Positions 62,205-64,000 of a stretch of 64,000 bases of DNA are shown here, in pieces; the stretch's first letter is position 1, and each line of letters opens with the position of its first letter. The stretch lies in NCBI GenBank assembly GCA_021904315.1, contig CM038912.1, positions 18,563,061-18,627,060 on the forward strand. Direction: 5' to 3'. Both the position numbers and the translations under genes were made by a program. The notes under the pieces were generated by a model that worked only from the letters and a program-made list of their open reading frames with translations, was not told the DNA's origin and did not search any database. This stretch comes from Sphagnum magellanicum (Eukaryota; Streptophyta; Sphagnopsida; Sphagnales; Sphagnaceae).

Positions 62205-64000
62205 ATGTAGGTACTTTTTACCAGCTCAAGCATCTCAACAAATGAAGGTTTGGAATGCATTGAATTGACTAATATACATAGGTAATTTTTGCAAGTTCGA
62301 ACACCCTAACAAATGAAAGTTTTTAAGTGTAATCAATTGCCCAATAGAGGTAGGTAATTTTTGCAAGTTCGGACAATCGTTCAAATGAAGGTTTTGGAGT
62401 GCATTCAATTACCCAATAGATGTAGGTAATTCTTACAAGATCAAACAATCGTTCAAATGAAGGTTTTGAAATGCATTCAATTACTCGATAGATGTAGGTA
62501 ATTCTTGCAATTTCAAACAACTTGACAATTCAACGTTTTGGAATGCACTCAATTGCCCAATATATGTATGTAATTCTTGCAAGTTCAAACACCCCCACAA
62601 ATCAAGGTTTTGGAATGCACTCAATTGGCCAATAGATGTAAGTAATTTTTGCAAGTTCGAACACCCCCACAAATGAAGGCTTTGGAGTGCATTCAATTGG
62701 CCAAAAGATGTAGGTAATTCTTGCAACGTCAAACAATAGTTCAAATGAAGGTTTTGGAATGCATTCAATTTCCCAATAGATGTGGGTAATTCTTGCAAGC
62801 TTGAACAATCATCCAAATTAAAGTTTTGGAGTACATTCAATTGGCTAATAGATGTAAGTAATTCTTGTAAGCTTGAACAATCATTTAAATGAAGGTTTTG
62901 GAGTGCACTCAATTGCCCAATAGATGTAGGTAATTATTTCAAGTTTGAACAATTATTCAAACAAAGGTTTTTAAGTGCACTTAATTGCCCAATAGATGTA
63001 GCTGATTTTTGTAAACATGAACAATTTGATAGACTAAGGTCTTAAAGTGCATTCATGTGACCAATAGATGTAGGTAATTCTTGTAACCTCAAACAATCGT
63101 GCAAATGAAGGTTTTGGAGTACATTCATAGTTATGACATTCTTGGTGCGAGAATGTTATGGAAGCCCAAAGAAGCAAGAATTTTAAAGAATTTTAATGTG
63201 CAAAATGAAGAATGTCATAACTATGAGTACATTCAATTGCCCAATAGATGTAGGTAATTTTTGCAAGCTCAAAAATCATTCAAATGACGGTTTTAGAATG
63301 TAGTCAATTGCCCAATAGATGTAGGTAATTTTTGCAAGCTTAAACAATAATTGAAATGAAGGTTTTGGAGTGTTGTCAAATGCTGAATAGATGTAAGTAA
63401 TTATTGCGAATTAGAACAATTGTTCAAATGAAGGTTTTAAAGTGGAGTCAATTGTGTAATAGATGTAGGTAACTCTTGCAAGCTCGAACAATCGTTCAAA
63501 TGAAGGTTTTGGAGTGCACTCAATTGTCCAATAGATGTAGGTAATTCTTGCAAGCTCGAACAACTTGACAAATCAAGGTTTTGGAGTGCATTCAATTGCC
63601 CAATAGATGTAGGTAATTCTTGCAAGCTTGAACAACTTAACAAATCAAGGTTTTGGAGTGCACTCAATTGCCCAATAGATGTAGGTAATTCGTGCAAGCT
63701 TGAACAAACATTCAAATGAAGGTTTTGGAGTACACTCAATTGGCCAATAGATGTAGGTAATTCTTGCAAGTTCGAACAACTTGACAAATGAAGGTTTTGG
63801 AGTGCACTCAATTGCCCAATAGATGTAGGTAATTCTTGCAAGCTGGAACAATCGTTCAAATGAAGGCTTTGGAGTGCACTCAATTGGCCAATAGATGTAG
63901 GTAATTCTTGCAAACTTGAACACCTTGACAAATGAAGGTTTTGGAGTGCAGTCAATTGGCCAATAGATGTAGGTAATTCTTGTAACTTCGAACAATTGTG
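62205..64000 (-). pseudogene. Plant disease-resistance-type LRR region, 3' part; decayed below 63.44 kb, open at window edge
   Basis: Minus strand. About 72-base modules encode 24-residue LRRs of the form CSSLQELPTSIGQLSALQNLHL, the style seen in LRR regions of plant NBS-LRR (NLR) resistance proteins. From 64000 to 63440 the frame is open (about 187 codons, 7-8 repeats) and continues beyond the window, so the N-terminal part is not visible. It then meets TAA at 63439-63437 (CAA changed to TAA). More CAA-to-TAA stops follow near 63283 and 63045, with a one-base deletion near 63272 and a MITE at 63126-63225. Another open run (62912-62481, 143 codons) is in a different frame. Either the gene is a pseudogene, or a shortened protein ends at 63437. 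Modules fade out at about 62205. Confidence 0.85.
63126..63225 (-). mobile_element. hAT-like MITE, 100-bp internally deleted copy 4, inside the LRR array
   Basis: Same 18-bp terminal repeats. Perfect 8-bp target duplication AGTACATT (63118-63125 and 63226-63233) made from LRR sequence. Compared with copy 2, 95 bp are missing between two copies of AGAATTTTAAAGAATTTT. The 100 bp plus 8 bp duplication do not shift the frame, but the insert sits in already damaged LRR sequence. Confidence 0.92.

Noticed and set aside
63116-63235. A 10-bp target duplication (Mutator-like) for the 100-bp MITE
   Set aside because: Counting GAGTACATTC gives 10 bp at this site, but the three other copies fit only 8 bp with ends CATAG...CTATG. 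The extra bases are chance overlap, so hAT-like is preferred.
62205-64000. Regularly spaced repeats resembling a CRISPR array
   Set aside because: The period of about 72 bp encodes 24-residue LRRs. Every part of the unit is conserved, there are no unique spacers, and the genome is that of a plant.

Overview
This is nuclear DNA of a land plant. The evidence is spliced genes with canonical GT-AG introns, a plant-type ARF1 GTPase whose protein sequence is near the plant consensus, plant-style leucine-rich repeats (LRR), and large amounts of decayed Ty3/gypsy, LINE and CACTA-type sequence. Gene islands have CpG and mixed composition. They sit in very AT-rich deserts where old repeats appear to have lost cytosines by C-to-T decay, as expected for a heavily methylated, transposon-rich genome. 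I cannot name the species. Repeat and LRR style would suit a gymnosperm, fern, lycophyte or bryophyte better than a compact angiosperm genome, but that is an impression.

Layout: (1) 1-8.7 kb is a gene island. It holds an intronless 357-residue plant protein of unknown function (757-1830), a foldback transposon (3520-4060), and a complete six-exon ARF GTPase gene (coding 4348-7031, 181 residues). (2) 8.7-29.4 kb is an AT-rich desert made of dispersed repeats, two GC-rich copies of one repeat in opposite orientation (11.77-12.59 and 19.98-20.81 kb), a CACTA-type DUF4216-like fragment (17.05-17.37 kb) and a gypsy integrase remnant (about 24.6-25.7 kb, minus). (3) 29.4-38 kb is the second gene island. 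It holds a seven-exon gene that I assembled from phase-compatible exons (31111-36345, 1011 residues). Its product has an EAR repression motif, a tandem array carrying further LxLxL cores, and a SUMO-interaction-like motif. A decayed inverted copy of its exon 5-7 region follows at 36.92-37.89 kb. (4) 38-57 kb is desert with a dead LINE (plus strand), a dead gypsy element (minus strand; zinc knuckle, protease and reverse transcriptase recognisable) and tandem and dispersed repeats. (5) 57-64 kb carries four copies of a young hAT-like MITE with perfect 8-bp target duplications. It also carries a plant disease-resistance-type LRR region (minus strand) that is intact at the window edge and decays towards 62.2 kb, partly through CAA-to-TAA stops and one MITE insertion.

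There is no operon logic here. The genes are independent: ARF acts in vesicle budding, the EAR/SIM protein is inferred to be a nuclear repressor or scaffold, and the LRR locus is a resistance-gene relic or 3' part. The most novel items are the multi-EAR plus SIM gene with its inverted partial duplicate, and the compact burst of near-identical MITEs.
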